From the NCBI GenBank assembly GCA_022600955.1, contig JAHZJK010000011.1, forward strand, positions 186,001-250,000: a stretch of 64,000 nucleotides of DNA. The letters are read 5' to 3'. This document shows, piece after piece, positions 42,695 through 52,079 of this stretch. A program made the translations under genes and the position numbers. The notes below the pieces were generated by a model. It did not search any database, had not been told where the DNA came from, and saw only the letters and a list, made by a program, of their open reading frames with translations. How positions within the stretch are numbered: the first letter of the stretch is position 1; every line of letters begins with the position of its first letter. The stretch is from Gammaproteobacteria bacterium. GTDB lineage: Bacteria; Pseudomonadota; Gammaproteobacteria; Steroidobacterales; Woeseiaceae.

Positions 42695-44575
42695 TCACAG
42701 CGAGGGGTTTTCCTCGAGGAAATCCAGGATCGCGTCAGGCTCGAGTGCCTTTGCGGCAAGAAAGCCCTGGTAACAGTTGCATCCAAACTCACGCAAGACT
42801 TCCAGCTGATCCCCTGTCTCAACGCCCTCGGCGATGACTGTAAGGTCCAGTCGCTGCCCCAGCGCAACCATGGCGGATGCGATAGCGACATCTTTGCCGT
42901 TTTTCGCGAAGCCGGCAATGTAAGAGCGGTCAATTTTCAGGGTATCGACAGGCAGCTCCTTAAGATAAGCGATCGCCGAATCACCAGTGCCAAAATCATC
43001 GATCGACAGCTTTACCCCAAGCCGTTTGAGCTCAGTGAGCTGAGCGACAACTTCATAGTCGCCCGATAGAACACCACGTTCGCTGATCTCGAGCTCAAGC
43101 TGCCCCGGCCGAAGCTCTGCCGTTTCCAGCACTCGTTTCACGGTCGCGATGAAGTTCCGACTCATCAGTTGCGCCTTGGCAACATTGACGCACACATGCG
43201 AGAGCTTTGAACCTGACTGCCGCCATGACGCGAACTGCGTACAGGCCTGCTCGAGCACGTATTCACCCAACCGGAGCATGAGCCCGGTTTCTTCCGCGAC
43301 AGTAATGAATTCTTCGGGTGGAATATAAGATCCATCCGATTGTTTCCAGCGAAGCAATGCCTCAACCGAATGCGTGGCGCCTGTTTGCACATCTATGATG
43401 GGCTGATAGGCCAGCGAGAGTTCTTCATGATCCAGCGCTTCGTGCAGCATGTGCTCAATCTTCAGTTTACGAGCGGCAGCGCGATTGGTTTCCGAGCAGT
43501 AGTACTGGACTCCTCCACCGCGATTCTGCGCATCCCGCATCGCATTGTCGGCACGTTGCAGAAGCTGGTCGACATCATCGGCGTCCTGCGGATACACGGC
43601 GATACCGAGGCTGGCCGACAAATGCACAACCTGCCCCATGATCTGCATGGGCCGCGAGAATACATCCAGCAACTGTTGCTGGAATGACGGCACCGACTCG
43701 TCGTCAAACACCGTGAGCATGAGGCCGAATCGAAACGAGTCAAGGCTGCCGATCGCTGCGGTCCGAAGTCCCGAATTGTTGCTGTCGAAAGCGGTACTCG
43801 ACTCACTCAGGCAGGTACCGAGTTTATGGCCGATTTCAGTCAACAAGCGGTCCGCCTGCTCCTGGCCCATTGCTTCAATCACCAGGCGGAACCTCGAAAA
43901 CCCGACGACAAACACTGCAAGACTGTTGCCGCCGCGTTCGCTCGCCTGCATCGCACGTCGCAAGAGATCGACGAACTTCGACTTGTTTGGCAGGCCCGTG
44001 ACCGGTTCAAATTGCTCCTGGCTTCGCAGGCGCTGGCGCGCAATATTAGCGAGCTCGAGTGCGTCCTGCAGAGCCACGTTGGCCTCATCGAGCCCAAGGT
44101 TTCGATTTTTTATCTGCAACGCGTGACGCGCACGTTTCGCAATACTCTGCCAGTTGTAGGGTTTGCGAGCTATGTCGAAAACCCGCGCATCCAGAGCCGC
44201 CTTGATTTCGTTATTGCTTGCGCAGAGAGCGATCACCTTCGAACGCACGTCGGCGGCATCCTGCAACACGTCGAAAATGCGCTGGCTACCACCGTCGGTC
44301 AGTGCCGCGTCGACAATAATCACGTCCGGCTGGGTCGCACGTGCCAATTCCAGCGCATTCGCCGGATCCGAAGCAATGGTGACCTGCAGGTCTGACTGCC
44401 CTAACCAGCGTGGAGCCCACTTCTTGGAGTCACTGTCTCGGCACAACAACAGAGCCGTACCGCCGGGCTCCTCAAAGGCATCCCCAAGTGTATCGACGGG
44501 CTGCGAAAGTTGCTTGATCGCCGTCGTAAGATCGGCGCCGCCAACTTCGCGGGATTTGCTCTCAGAATCGCTCAC
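42695..44575 (-). CDS. REC-GGDEF-EAL protein, probable c-di-GMP phosphodiesterase
   Basis: The start is taken as GTG at 44575 with AAGGG upstream; an ATG at 44608 would add 11 residues. Order: receiver-like domain (about 35-150, with DVIIVDAAL), a GGDEF domain (about 190-350) whose active motif is degenerate (SLDSF), and an EAL domain with EALLRWK, ISERG, DDFGTG and EGVET, all as in active phosphodiesterases. It should break down c-di-GMP. It overlaps the next upstream gene by 14 bp, so the two are co-expressed. Confidence 0.85.
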   Translation of the reverse strand: MSDSESKSREVGGADLTTAIKQLSQPVDTLGDAFEEPGGTALLLCRDSDSKKWAPRWLGQSDLQVTIASDPANALELARATQPDVIIVDAALTDGGSQRIFDVLQDAADVRSKVIALCASNNEIKAALDARVFDIARKPYNWQSIAKRARHALQIKNRNLGLDEANVALQDALELANIARQRLRSQEQFEPVTGLPNKSKFVDLLRRAMQASERGGNSLAVFVVGFSRFRLVIEAMGQEQADRLLTEIGHKLGTCLSESSTAFDSNNSGLRTAAIGSLDSFRFGLMLTVFDDESVPSFQQQLLDVFSRPMQIMGQVVHLSASLGIAVYPQDADDVDQLLQRADNAMRDAQNRGGGVQYYCSETNRAAARKLKIEHMLHEALDHEELSLAYQPIIDVQTGATHSVEALLRWKQSDGSYIPPEEFITVAEETGLMLRLGEYVLEQACTQFASWRQSGSKLSHVCVNVAKAQLMSRNFIATVKRVLETAELRPGQLELEISERGVLSGDYEVVAQLTELKRLGVKLSIDDFGTGDSAIAYLKELPVDTLKIDRSYIAGFAKNGKDVAIASAMVALGQRLDLTVIAEGVETGDQLEVLREFGCNCYQGFLAAKALEPDAILDFLEENPSL

Positions 44576-46283
44576 TGTGGCCCTTATGTGCTGTCTCGTC
44601 TTTTGCATGGAACTGCAGATATTCGAGCGTCTCGCAGGCGGTCATCGGCGTACTAATGAGGAAGCCCTGCAAGTAGCGACAACCAAGATTCCGCATGACT
44701 TCCGCCTGATATTCGGTTTCAATTCCCTCGGCGATTACATCGAGCCCAAGTTCAGCTGCCATTTTCAGGGCCGCGCCGCATGCTGCAACATCACGCTCGT
44801 TGTTTTCGAGGTTGGCAATAAAAGAGTTGTCGATTTTCAGAGCATCGACCGGACTCTGCGACAGGTGGGCCAGCGAGCAGGTTCCGACGCCATAGTCGTC
44901 GACGACCAGCCGCACACCGAGCGCTTTGAGCCGACTACAAATAGCAAAGTCCGACTGTGCTTCACGAAACAGGATGTGCTCTTTGAGCTCGATGTCGAGA
45001 TCTGCGGGATCGGTGTTGGTTTCACTGAGTGCCCGCTCGATGCTTGCTACGATACCCTCGCTAACCAGTTCCTGTGCGGACAGGTTTACAGCAACTCTTA
45101 CGTCCGTATGGCCTGCTGCCCTCCAGACCTGCAATTGCGCGCATGCGCTTTTCAAAACCCACGACCCAATAGGAAGAATCAGGCCCGTACGCTCAGCTAC
45201 ACGAACAATTTTGCGCGTCGGCTGTGATCCGAGGACTGCATCAGGCCAGCGGAGCAACGCCTCAATGATTTTCGGCGCACCTGTGCGTGCGTCGATTGTT
45301 GGCAGGTAGTTCAGATCGTAGTCGTCGTTAAGTAGCGCAGACTTCAACTCTGCCTCAAGATCCGTTCGCTGCAATGTTCGCAGGCGCACGGTGCCGGAGT
45401 GGAATTTGATCGGTGCGTTCGATTCGCCGCGTGCATCTTCCATTGCGGCGACAGCGTTTTCATAAAGCGCCGCTGAATCCATACCGTCTTGTGGATAGAG
45501 CGAAATTCCGCCAAACACGTTGACGTTCAGTAAGCGGTTCGCAACGTTCATGGGTTGCCGCATGTCCGCGACCAGGCGTTGAGCAACTGCTTCTGCGTCT
45601 TCGCCACTTTCTATGCTCGGCAGCACAATGCAGAATTGTCTGAAGTCACTGCGACTTACAACAGAGTAGCGCTCGTAATCTGTCGCGCCATCCTTATTCG
45701 ATCCTCGCAGGTGTGATTTCAGACGGCTGGCCAACTGCCCAAGGACGTCGTCCTGTTGACTCGAGCTGAGAGCATAGCCGTAGTCCTCAAAGTGGCCCAC
45801 ATGAATACAGATAACCGCGGACCTGCCTTCTTTCAGACGTTGTATGTCGGTGATCTTCTGCAGCTCCAGGAACAGGTACTCACGATTCGGTAAGCCCGTT
45901 ACATCGTCTGTATAAGCAAGTCGTCGGGTTCGCATCTGCGCGCGTTTTTGTTCTGTGAGGTCGCGCACAATCATCAGAATCCGGTCGGCGCCCTGTGGTA
46001 CGAAGATAAACTCCTGCACGAGCCCATCCGGATGATCCACGTCGAGGCCGCAGGATTCACGGCTACGCACAGCCCGGCGCAACGCGTTACGAATCTTTTC
46101 TACAAACTCATCATTCCAGAGCTGATCGATTGATAGTGATTCAGAATTTGCTGCGAACTCGTCATGCATTGCCTGAGGCGCTTCGACAACAGAACAGATC
46201 GAGCCCGACTGCGTCACAGTCAGGATCAGATTGTTCTTGGCACACTTTTCGGCTTCCGCCTCTGTTGCCGTCGTGTCGCTCAT
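44562..46283 (-). CDS. PAS-like/GGDEF/EAL protein
   Basis: 573 residues. An N-terminal PAS-like sensor part (about 15-115) precedes a GGDEF domain whose motif is lost (SRSDF) and an EAL domain with EALLRWP, but DDFGTG is changed to DDYGVG and ELTE to ELKE. The EAL domain may therefore be weak or act as a c-di-GMP or protein-binding module. It lies in the same unit as the REC-GGDEF-EAL gene and near the diguanylate cyclase. Confidence 0.8.
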   Translation of the reverse strand: MSDTTATEAEAEKCAKNNLILTVTQSGSICSVVEAPQAMHDEFAANSESLSIDQLWNDEFVEKIRNALRRAVRSRESCGLDVDHPDGLVQEFIFVPQGADRILMIVRDLTEQKRAQMRTRRLAYTDDVTGLPNREYLFLELQKITDIQRLKEGRSAVICIHVGHFEDYGYALSSSQQDDVLGQLASRLKSHLRGSNKDGATDYERYSVVSRSDFRQFCIVLPSIESGEDAEAVAQRLVADMRQPMNVANRLLNVNVFGGISLYPQDGMDSAALYENAVAAMEDARGESNAPIKFHSGTVRLRTLQRTDLEAELKSALLNDDYDLNYLPTIDARTGAPKIIEALLRWPDAVLGSQPTRKIVRVAERTGLILPIGSWVLKSACAQLQVWRAAGHTDVRVAVNLSAQELVSEGIVASIERALSETNTDPADLDIELKEHILFREAQSDFAICSRLKALGVRLVVDDYGVGTCSLAHLSQSPVDALKIDNSFIANLENNERDVAACGAALKMAAELGLDVIAEGIETEYQAEVMRNLGCRYLQGFLISTPMTACETLEYLQFHAKDETAHKGHSERF

Positions 46284-46488
46284 CAGCAGTGAGTTCCTAC
46301 TCTGATTCAGGGCGCACGATTATCACCTCCGCCGTTCTGCCCCGTCATATATATCTTTCGGATATGAGACATGGATCAAGTTTTCTTCATCCATCTTGAG
46401 AATCGAGCTCGATTCCGCCCGTAGCAAGGGTTTCAGGCCGGGCGACGAAAGAGGATGATGGCAACGTAACGGAAGTTTTCCGGGAGTA

Positions 46489-47874
46489 CTATTTTCTGAC
46501 CTGGGCCCGGTATTTTCGGCCTTTGATCGGTCGGGTTGAGAGCTGGCGCTGCGCTTTCCCGACATCGGCATTACGTACCGCAACGTAGCCAACGGTATCG
46601 AACAAGTCGATTGAACCCACCCGGTCTCCCTGCACGCCACCTGCGGCGGTCAACGCACCCAGTATGTCGCCAGGCCGCAGCTTGTTCTTGCGTCCACCAT
46701 TGATCCGAATAGTCGCCATTTCGGGACTGAGCGTTTCTTGTGATCGTTTTGCATCCGGAATACCGCAATGGCGTGGAAAAGCATCGGGCAATAGCGTTTC
46801 AATTTGTTGCCAGCGCCATTCTTCACGTTGCTCGACCAGGCTGATAGCGGCCCCTTGTTTGCCTGCGCGACCGGTCCGGCCTATACGGTGCACATAGACT
46901 TCGGCCTGCTTTGGCAATTCGTAGTTAAATACGGCATCAAGGTCTTTCACATCAAGGCCGCGGGCGGCGACGTCTGTGGCAATTAACACCGTTGCACTTC
47001 TGTTCGCGAACCGTACCAGCACCTCGTTACGCTCGCCCTGATCAAGATCGCCATGCAATGCAACGGCGACAATATCCTGCGACTTCAGATAGCTGGCGAC
47101 TGCTGCGCAGTCCAGTTTGGTATTGCAGAAAACGAGATTCAATGCCCCACCCCAGGCGCGCAATGCCCTAACCAGTTCGGCGTTTCGATTCTCCCGCGTT
47201 ACGCTACTCCAGCATTGCGTTATCTGGGCCGGTTGCTCGTCGTCAGTGACGTCTACAGTCACCGGCTCGCGCTGAATACGCTTGCTGACCGCCGCAATGC
47301 TGTCAGGGTAAGTCGCGCTAAACAGTAGCGTTTGCCGATTGTTCGGAACGAACGCGAGTATTGCATCAAGTTCATCCGCAAAACCCATGTCCAGCATGCG
47401 GTCCGCCTCATCCAGAACCAATGTCTCAAGCATGTCGAGCGACACCGATTCCTTACGGAGGTGCTTCAGGACACGGCCCGGCGTTCCCACAATAATGTGT
47501 GGACTGTGCTGGAGTGAAGCGAGTTGCGGGCCGAACGGCGTACCGCCGCACAGCGTCAGGATCTTGATGTTCGAAATACTCCGGGCCAGTCGGCGTACCT
47601 CTTTTGACACCTGATCGGCCAACTCACGGGTTGGACACAATACTAGTGCCTGCGTCTGGAACGACGCGGCAGCAAGCTTGTTCAACATGCCGAGAGCAAA
47701 TGCTGCAGTTTTGCCGCTACCTGTTTTCGCACGGGCAAGAACGTCGGCACCTGCGATCAAATGCGGCAGCGTTTCAGCTTGTACGAGCGTCATCTCGGAA
47801 TAGCCGATATCGGCGAGATTGCTCAGCAACTCGGGCTTCAGGTCAACGGTTGTAAACGATGGGTTTGCGGACAT
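46489..47874 (-). CDS. dbpA: ATP-dependent RNA helicase DbpA
   Basis: 461 residues with the DEAD-box set: AKTGSGKT, PTRELA, GTPGR, DEAD, SATYPDS and HRIGRTGR. The C-terminal domain beginning at about residue 380 (IRINGGRKNKLRPGDILG, then VGSIDLFDTVGYVAV) is the RNA-binding domain that directs DbpA to hairpin 92 of 23S rRNA. It acts in assembly of the large ribosomal subunit. Length and order are normal. Confidence 0.93.
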   Translation of the reverse strand: MSANPSFTTVDLKPELLSNLADIGYSEMTLVQAETLPHLIAGADVLARAKTGSGKTAAFALGMLNKLAAASFQTQALVLCPTRELADQVSKEVRRLARSISNIKILTLCGGTPFGPQLASLQHSPHIIVGTPGRVLKHLRKESVSLDMLETLVLDEADRMLDMGFADELDAILAFVPNNRQTLLFSATYPDSIAAVSKRIQREPVTVDVTDDEQPAQITQCWSSVTRENRNAELVRALRAWGGALNLVFCNTKLDCAAVASYLKSQDIVAVALHGDLDQGERNEVLVRFANRSATVLIATDVAARGLDVKDLDAVFNYELPKQAEVYVHRIGRTGRAGKQGAAISLVEQREEWRWQQIETLLPDAFPRHCGIPDAKRSQETLSPEMATIRINGGRKNKLRPGDILGALTAAGGVQGDRVGSIDLFDTVGYVAVRNADVGKAQRQLSTRPIKGRKYRAQVRK

Positions 47875-47916
47875 TGGAGGATGATACGCTACTCCAGGTC
47901 GCGCGATATCGAGCTT

Positions 47917-48408
47917 TCAGCTGGATTTCGCTATCAACTGTTCTATAGTTGCCAGGTCGCTGCCGACAATGTCTTTATCAATGGTGAGATAGGCCGGTGT
48001 ACTGGTTGCAGTTTCAACGGCATCGCGTAGATCGCCTAGAAAACGCGGCGCAGCAATAAGGGCAAATCCTCTGCAGGTCCCCTGATTCAGTACCTCGGCT
48101 ATGCGCTGCGCGACACGCCTGGCGAACGCCTCGGCAGCCTGACGCTTCGGACCCGACTTCTCTTCTGTCATCGCATGCCGACCCTGGCCACTGCTGTCGA
48201 AGCTGCGACCTTCACGATCCGAAACCAGCTCACCCCGCTTTCGGCGCCCCGTCTTGTTCTCCATCGAGAACAACTCTCTTAGCGGGCCGCTCTTGGAGTC
48301 GCGGGCGTAAATCAAGGCTCTAGACTCATTTGCCACAATGACCCAAAAACATTTATCTGCTGCTGCGATTGCTGCCGTCACACTATTCCCTGCTGGCTGT
48401 TTAAGCAT
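47917..48408 (-). CDS. Host attachment-type protein (baeRF family)
   Basis: 163 residues from the ATG at 48408; a GTG at 48381 with AGGGA upstream is an equally good start and fits the usual short distance to FWVIVANESRA. Later blocks are GELVSDREGRSFDS, AEAFARRVAQ and LIAAPRFLGDLR, which match the family named after an Agrobacterium plant-attachment protein and related to eRF1-like folds. Actual function here is unknown. Confidence 0.75.
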   Translation of the reverse strand: MLKQPAGNSVTAAIAAADKCFWVIVANESRALIYARDSKSGPLRELFSMENKTGRRKRGELVSDREGRSFDSSGQGRHAMTEEKSGPKRQAAEAFARRVAQRIAEVLNQGTCRGFALIAAPRFLGDLRDAVETATSTPAYLTIDKDIVGSDLATIEQLIAKSS

Positions 48409-48764
48409 TCCAGAATATGAGTCGCAGGCAGGATGAAAACAACGCGTAAAATTACCTATAGCTAGCGGTGAGCCACTATCCAGAAAAGAGAAGTAGCGTT
48501 CAAATGCTTGCCGGATCTTATGTAAAGTCAAATTATTGAAATTTCTGCTTTCAACGCCGATCGATTTGATTTCCCATAACGCAGAAACGGCTGAACATAA
48601 GGCCAGACAAGGGTTTGACGGGATTTCCACGACATTATCACCGGCGCACAATCTATACCCGCCAAGGCATTGAAATGCCCTAAGTTTTGCTCACTTTGTA
48701 GACGCCGTTCATAGCGCGCAATTCCCATTGACCCCAAAATGGCTTCTTTGCATCGTTTTAGTCG

Positions 48765-50666
48765 ATGGGTGTTCGTATGCTTAGAGCTCTACTCGCGGCC
48801 CTGGCCGCAATCCTGCTAGTGGGCGTGTTGTCCGTATTGATCGTCGAGTCACGAGCGGTCAAGGAAGGCTATTACGCCGCACATGCAGAGCGCGTCCGCG
48901 CAATCGAAACCAGTCGAGACGATATAAACGCGATCATCCAGGGCACACAGGGTGCATTTGAAGATGGCAGGCCAGTTTCTACTGCTACTGATGTCGCGTT
49001 CGCACGGCTCATCGACAACAACGAGTTGCTGCAATCGGCCGAAGACGGTCTTGCCGAGAATCCCACTGTTGTTGCCGAACTCGCAACTTTCAATGCCAGC
49101 CTCGCCACGTTTATACGCAACGGTCAGACATTCTCCGCCCGGCAGGGCGATTTCGCAGCAGCCCTGCGTACCTTGCAGGAAGAGTCACCGCTGGTCGTAA
49201 AAGACCTGCGACGCTTTAACCTGAGGCTGCAGTCACAAAACACTTTCTCACTCGCGATCGACGTGATCGAATACGCCACCGGAGCTGGCGGTCAAAGCGC
49301 CGAGCAACTAGCCGGCCGTATTGATAGCTTGCAGCAGGATCGCGATGTGCGAGCAAGAGCGCCAGGAACGATCGATGCATTTACGTCGGCCGCCGCACAG
49401 GTGATCGAACAGCGTACAGCCGCACAGCAGGCACTACAGGCGATCAACAGCAGCAAGATTCTTGAAACGCTCTGGAGCCTGTCCAACGAAATTCTCGATG
49501 CGAATCGTCGTATCGTCAGCCGCGCTGAAATGGCTGGCCTGCTACTCGCGGTCTGCACTGTATTGCTGCTGCTTGGCGCAGGTTATGCGATGTTCAGATT
49601 GCAGGCGAGCTACCGGCAATTGAACGACAGTAACCGGCAACTGGAAAGCTCCAACGATTCTCTGGAAGAAAGAGTAAGCGAACGTACCCAGGAATTGTCC
49701 AGCGCTTACGACGACCTCAAGGAGTCCCAGGTTCAGCTTGTACAAGCCGAGAAGATGTCCTCCCTCGGTGAGCTCGTTGCCGGTATCAGTCACGAAATCA
49801 ACACTCCGCTCTGGTACCTGATTAGTAACTCCACGGTACTGCAGGAGCGTATGGAGCAGGTCGATGAGTTCTGTCAAATCGGTGAAAACATGCTCAACGG
49901 AGTAAAATCGGGCGGCAATGTCAAAGAGTCCGTAAGTCGTGGCCTGACAGAGATGCAGAAGATGTTGAACGATGGCATGAAAGATGACATCGATGAAGCC
50001 AAGGACCTGATCAAAGACAGTATTGAAGGCCTGGAAGAACTCACCGAACTTGCTCAGAGCCTTAAGGACTTCAGCAGGCTCGACCGGGCACGGCATGGCG
50101 AGTTCAACGTCAACGATGGGCTCGACAAGACACTGCTGATCGCCAAGAATAAACTGAAAAACAAGGTTTCTGTTCACAAGCATTATGGCGACGTGCCGCC
50201 CGTTCAGTGCTCACCGTCTCAGATAAACCAGATCTTTCTCAACCTGCTGACGAATGCAGCCGACGCCATCGAGGAAAGCGGCGATGTCGTTATTCGCACC
50301 GTTGTCGAAGGTGAAAATGTTCACGTCAGCATTGCGGATACAGGCTCCGGAATACCTGAAGACTTGCTCGCGAAGATACGTGATCCATTCTTCACGACCA
50401 AGGAGGTTGGCAAGGGAACCGGGCTTGGGCTGTCGATTGTCGACCAGATTATTACGTCCCACGGTGGCGAGCTATTGATTGAATCCGAATCCGGCAAAGG
50501 CACAACCGTAACGGTTGTCCTGCCAATCGAGGCAGTCGACCAGGAACAAGCGGAAGCTGATGACCCGGACAGTGCAGCAAACGACCCGGAAATTGATGAC
50601 TCGAACACGAACATGGCTGGCAGCAAAGAGAAAACTGGAGACGTCGCGGAAGTGGCGACGGTTTGA
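48765..50666 (+). CDS. Membrane sensor histidine kinase
   Basis: 633 residues. Membrane spans at about 6-27 and 256-277 enclose a helical periplasmic sensor of about 225 residues, possibly DAHL-like. A coiled coil (about 285-330) leads to the phosphoacceptor motif GISHEINTP with His343 and an ATPase domain with NLLTNAADAIEE, DTGSGIP and GTGLGLSIV. A disordered acidic tail follows. The response regulator gene starts 26 bp downstream, so they form a two-component pair. Confidence 0.9.
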   Translation: MGVRMLRALLAALAAILLVGVLSVLIVESRAVKEGYYAAHAERVRAIETSRDDINAIIQGTQGAFEDGRPVSTATDVAFARLIDNNELLQSAEDGLAENPTVVAELATFNASLATFIRNGQTFSARQGDFAAALRTLQEESPLVVKDLRRFNLRLQSQNTFSLAIDVIEYATGAGGQSAEQLAGRIDSLQQDRDVRARAPGTIDAFTSAAAQVIEQRTAAQQALQAINSSKILETLWSLSNEILDANRRIVSRAEMAGLLLAVCTVLLLLGAGYAMFRLQASYRQLNDSNRQLESSNDSLEERVSERTQELSSAYDDLKESQVQLVQAEKMSSLGELVAGISHEINTPLWYLISNSTVLQERMEQVDEFCQIGENMLNGVKSGGNVKESVSRGLTEMQKMLNDGMKDDIDEAKDLIKDSIEGLEELTELAQSLKDFSRLDRARHGEFNVNDGLDKTLLIAKNKLKNKVSVHKHYGDVPPVQCSPSQINQIFLNLLTNAADAIEESGDVVIRTVVEGENVHVSIADTGSGIPEDLLAKIRDPFFTTKEVGKGTGLGLSIVDQIITSHGGELLIESESGKGTTVTVVLPIEAVDQEQAEADDPDSAANDPEIDDSNTNMAGSKEKTGDVAEVATV

Positions 50667-50692
50667 CGCGCGGCGAATAGCGAATACATACG

Positions 50693-52060
50693 ATGACCGA
50701 AAAAGCTCGCATATTATTTATCGATGATGAGAAACGCGTTCTCAATGCGATGCGTGGCTTGCTGCGGCGTGAGTACGAGTTGTTCCTGACCAGCGAGGGT
50801 GCGGAAGCGATCAAGCTGGTGCAAGAGCACGACATTGACGTCATCGTTGCAGATCAAAGAATGCCGGGCATGACCGGCATCGAAGTTCTCGGCAAAGTCA
50901 AAGAATGCGCACCGCGAACCGTCCGCATTTTGCTGACGGGCTACGCGGATCCGAGTGCTGTAGAGGGTTCCATAAACATCGGTGAGGTATTCCGCTTTCT
51001 GAGCAAACCGTGCCCGCCCAAGTTACTGCGAGAAACACTAACTCTCGCCGTTGCTGCCGCAAGAACAGCGCCTGTAGTCGCAGCAAAAGCAGTCGAGCCT
51101 GAACCCGCGCGCGAACGCGCGCAGACCGCTGCTCCGCCCGTTGAAGCCACAGCGCAGACGCCACCAGCGGTAATGCGATCCGAGCTCAGCCATGCGCCGG
51201 AACGAACCGATGTACCTGCACCGGCCGCAGTAGACGCGCCACCGGCGGTAGCCGAAACACCTGCCGCGTCCGACTTGCCTGACCCACCTGAATCAACCGT
51301 CGTACTGGAATCGGCACCCATTCATGCAGAATCCGAAACGACGTTGTCGAATAACGATGACACAGAACCGGCCTTGCCAATTCTTGACGAAGCCGCGATG
51401 TCGGCATCGTCGTCAACATCGCCATCACCGCCAAGCGAAGAACCACAGGCACACTGGGAAACCGTTACGAACGTCGTTCTGTCCGAGGACTCGGTCGAGG
51501 AAACTATCGAGACCGTCGGCCTCGGTGCCACGTCCACGCGCCTCAAGGACGTCGGCGTCGTCGTATTCACAATCGATTCCGATTTTGCATCGACAGCGAT
51601 TCGGGCGGTTGCCGCTGACCGCAACCTGATCCTTGCGACGACTCTCGTCAAGGTCGCGCACGCTATCGAAGAGCAAAATGCAGGCGTTCTCATTACCGAT
51701 TTCACGTCAAACGGTGCGATGCTGCAAAAAATGGTTGGCGCGTTGAAGCAACGTATGCCCGAACTCGTGACAATCGTTGCCAGCAATGGACGCGACACGA
51801 CTGACATGATCAACCTGATTAACTACGGACAGATTTTTCGTTTCGTACTCAAACCGATTGAACCCGAGCAGATGCGAAATGACATCAATGCAGCGGTACT
51901 TCATCACCTGTACTTGCGCAGCAACCCGGACTCAGCAAAGAGGCATGAAGTAATAGAAACACCCGGCACTGTCGATTCATCCAAATCGCTGAACCGTTTC
52001 CTTGGCAAATTCCGAAAGCCCGGGCAGCAACATACTGACCCCACTGACACCATCGCCTGA
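50693..52060 (+). CDS. Response regulator with two receiver-like domains
   Basis: 455 residues. The N-terminal receiver (about 3-125) has the acidic pair in FIDDE, phospho-Asp in VADQRMPG and Lys in SKPCPP. A long Ala/Pro/Glu-rich linker (about 130-275) joins a second receiver-like domain (about 290-425) with VLITDFTSNG and LKPIEP. There is no DNA-binding or enzymatic output domain. It probably relays signal from the adjacent kinase by protein contact. Confidence 0.85.
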   Translation: MTEKARILFIDDEKRVLNAMRGLLRREYELFLTSEGAEAIKLVQEHDIDVIVADQRMPGMTGIEVLGKVKECAPRTVRILLTGYADPSAVEGSINIGEVFRFLSKPCPPKLLRETLTLAVAAARTAPVVAAKAVEPEPARERAQTAAPPVEATAQTPPAVMRSELSHAPERTDVPAPAAVDAPPAVAETPAASDLPDPPESTVVLESAPIHAESETTLSNNDDTEPALPILDEAAMSASSSTSPSPPSEEPQAHWETVTNVVLSEDSVEETIETVGLGATSTRLKDVGVVVFTIDSDFASTAIRAVAADRNLILATTLVKVAHAIEEQNAGVLITDFTSNGAMLQKMVGALKQRMPELVTIVASNGRDTTDMINLINYGQIFRFVLKPIEPEQMRNDINAAVLHHLYLRSNPDSAKRHEVIETPGTVDSSKSLNRFLGKFRKPGQQHTDPTDTIA

Positions 52061-52079
52061 TACCAAAAGTTGTAGATAG

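Noticed and set aside
44163-45227. 354-codon plus-strand frame over the EAL genes
   Set aside because: Opposite two overlapping genes with clear domains; no ribosome site and no family features.
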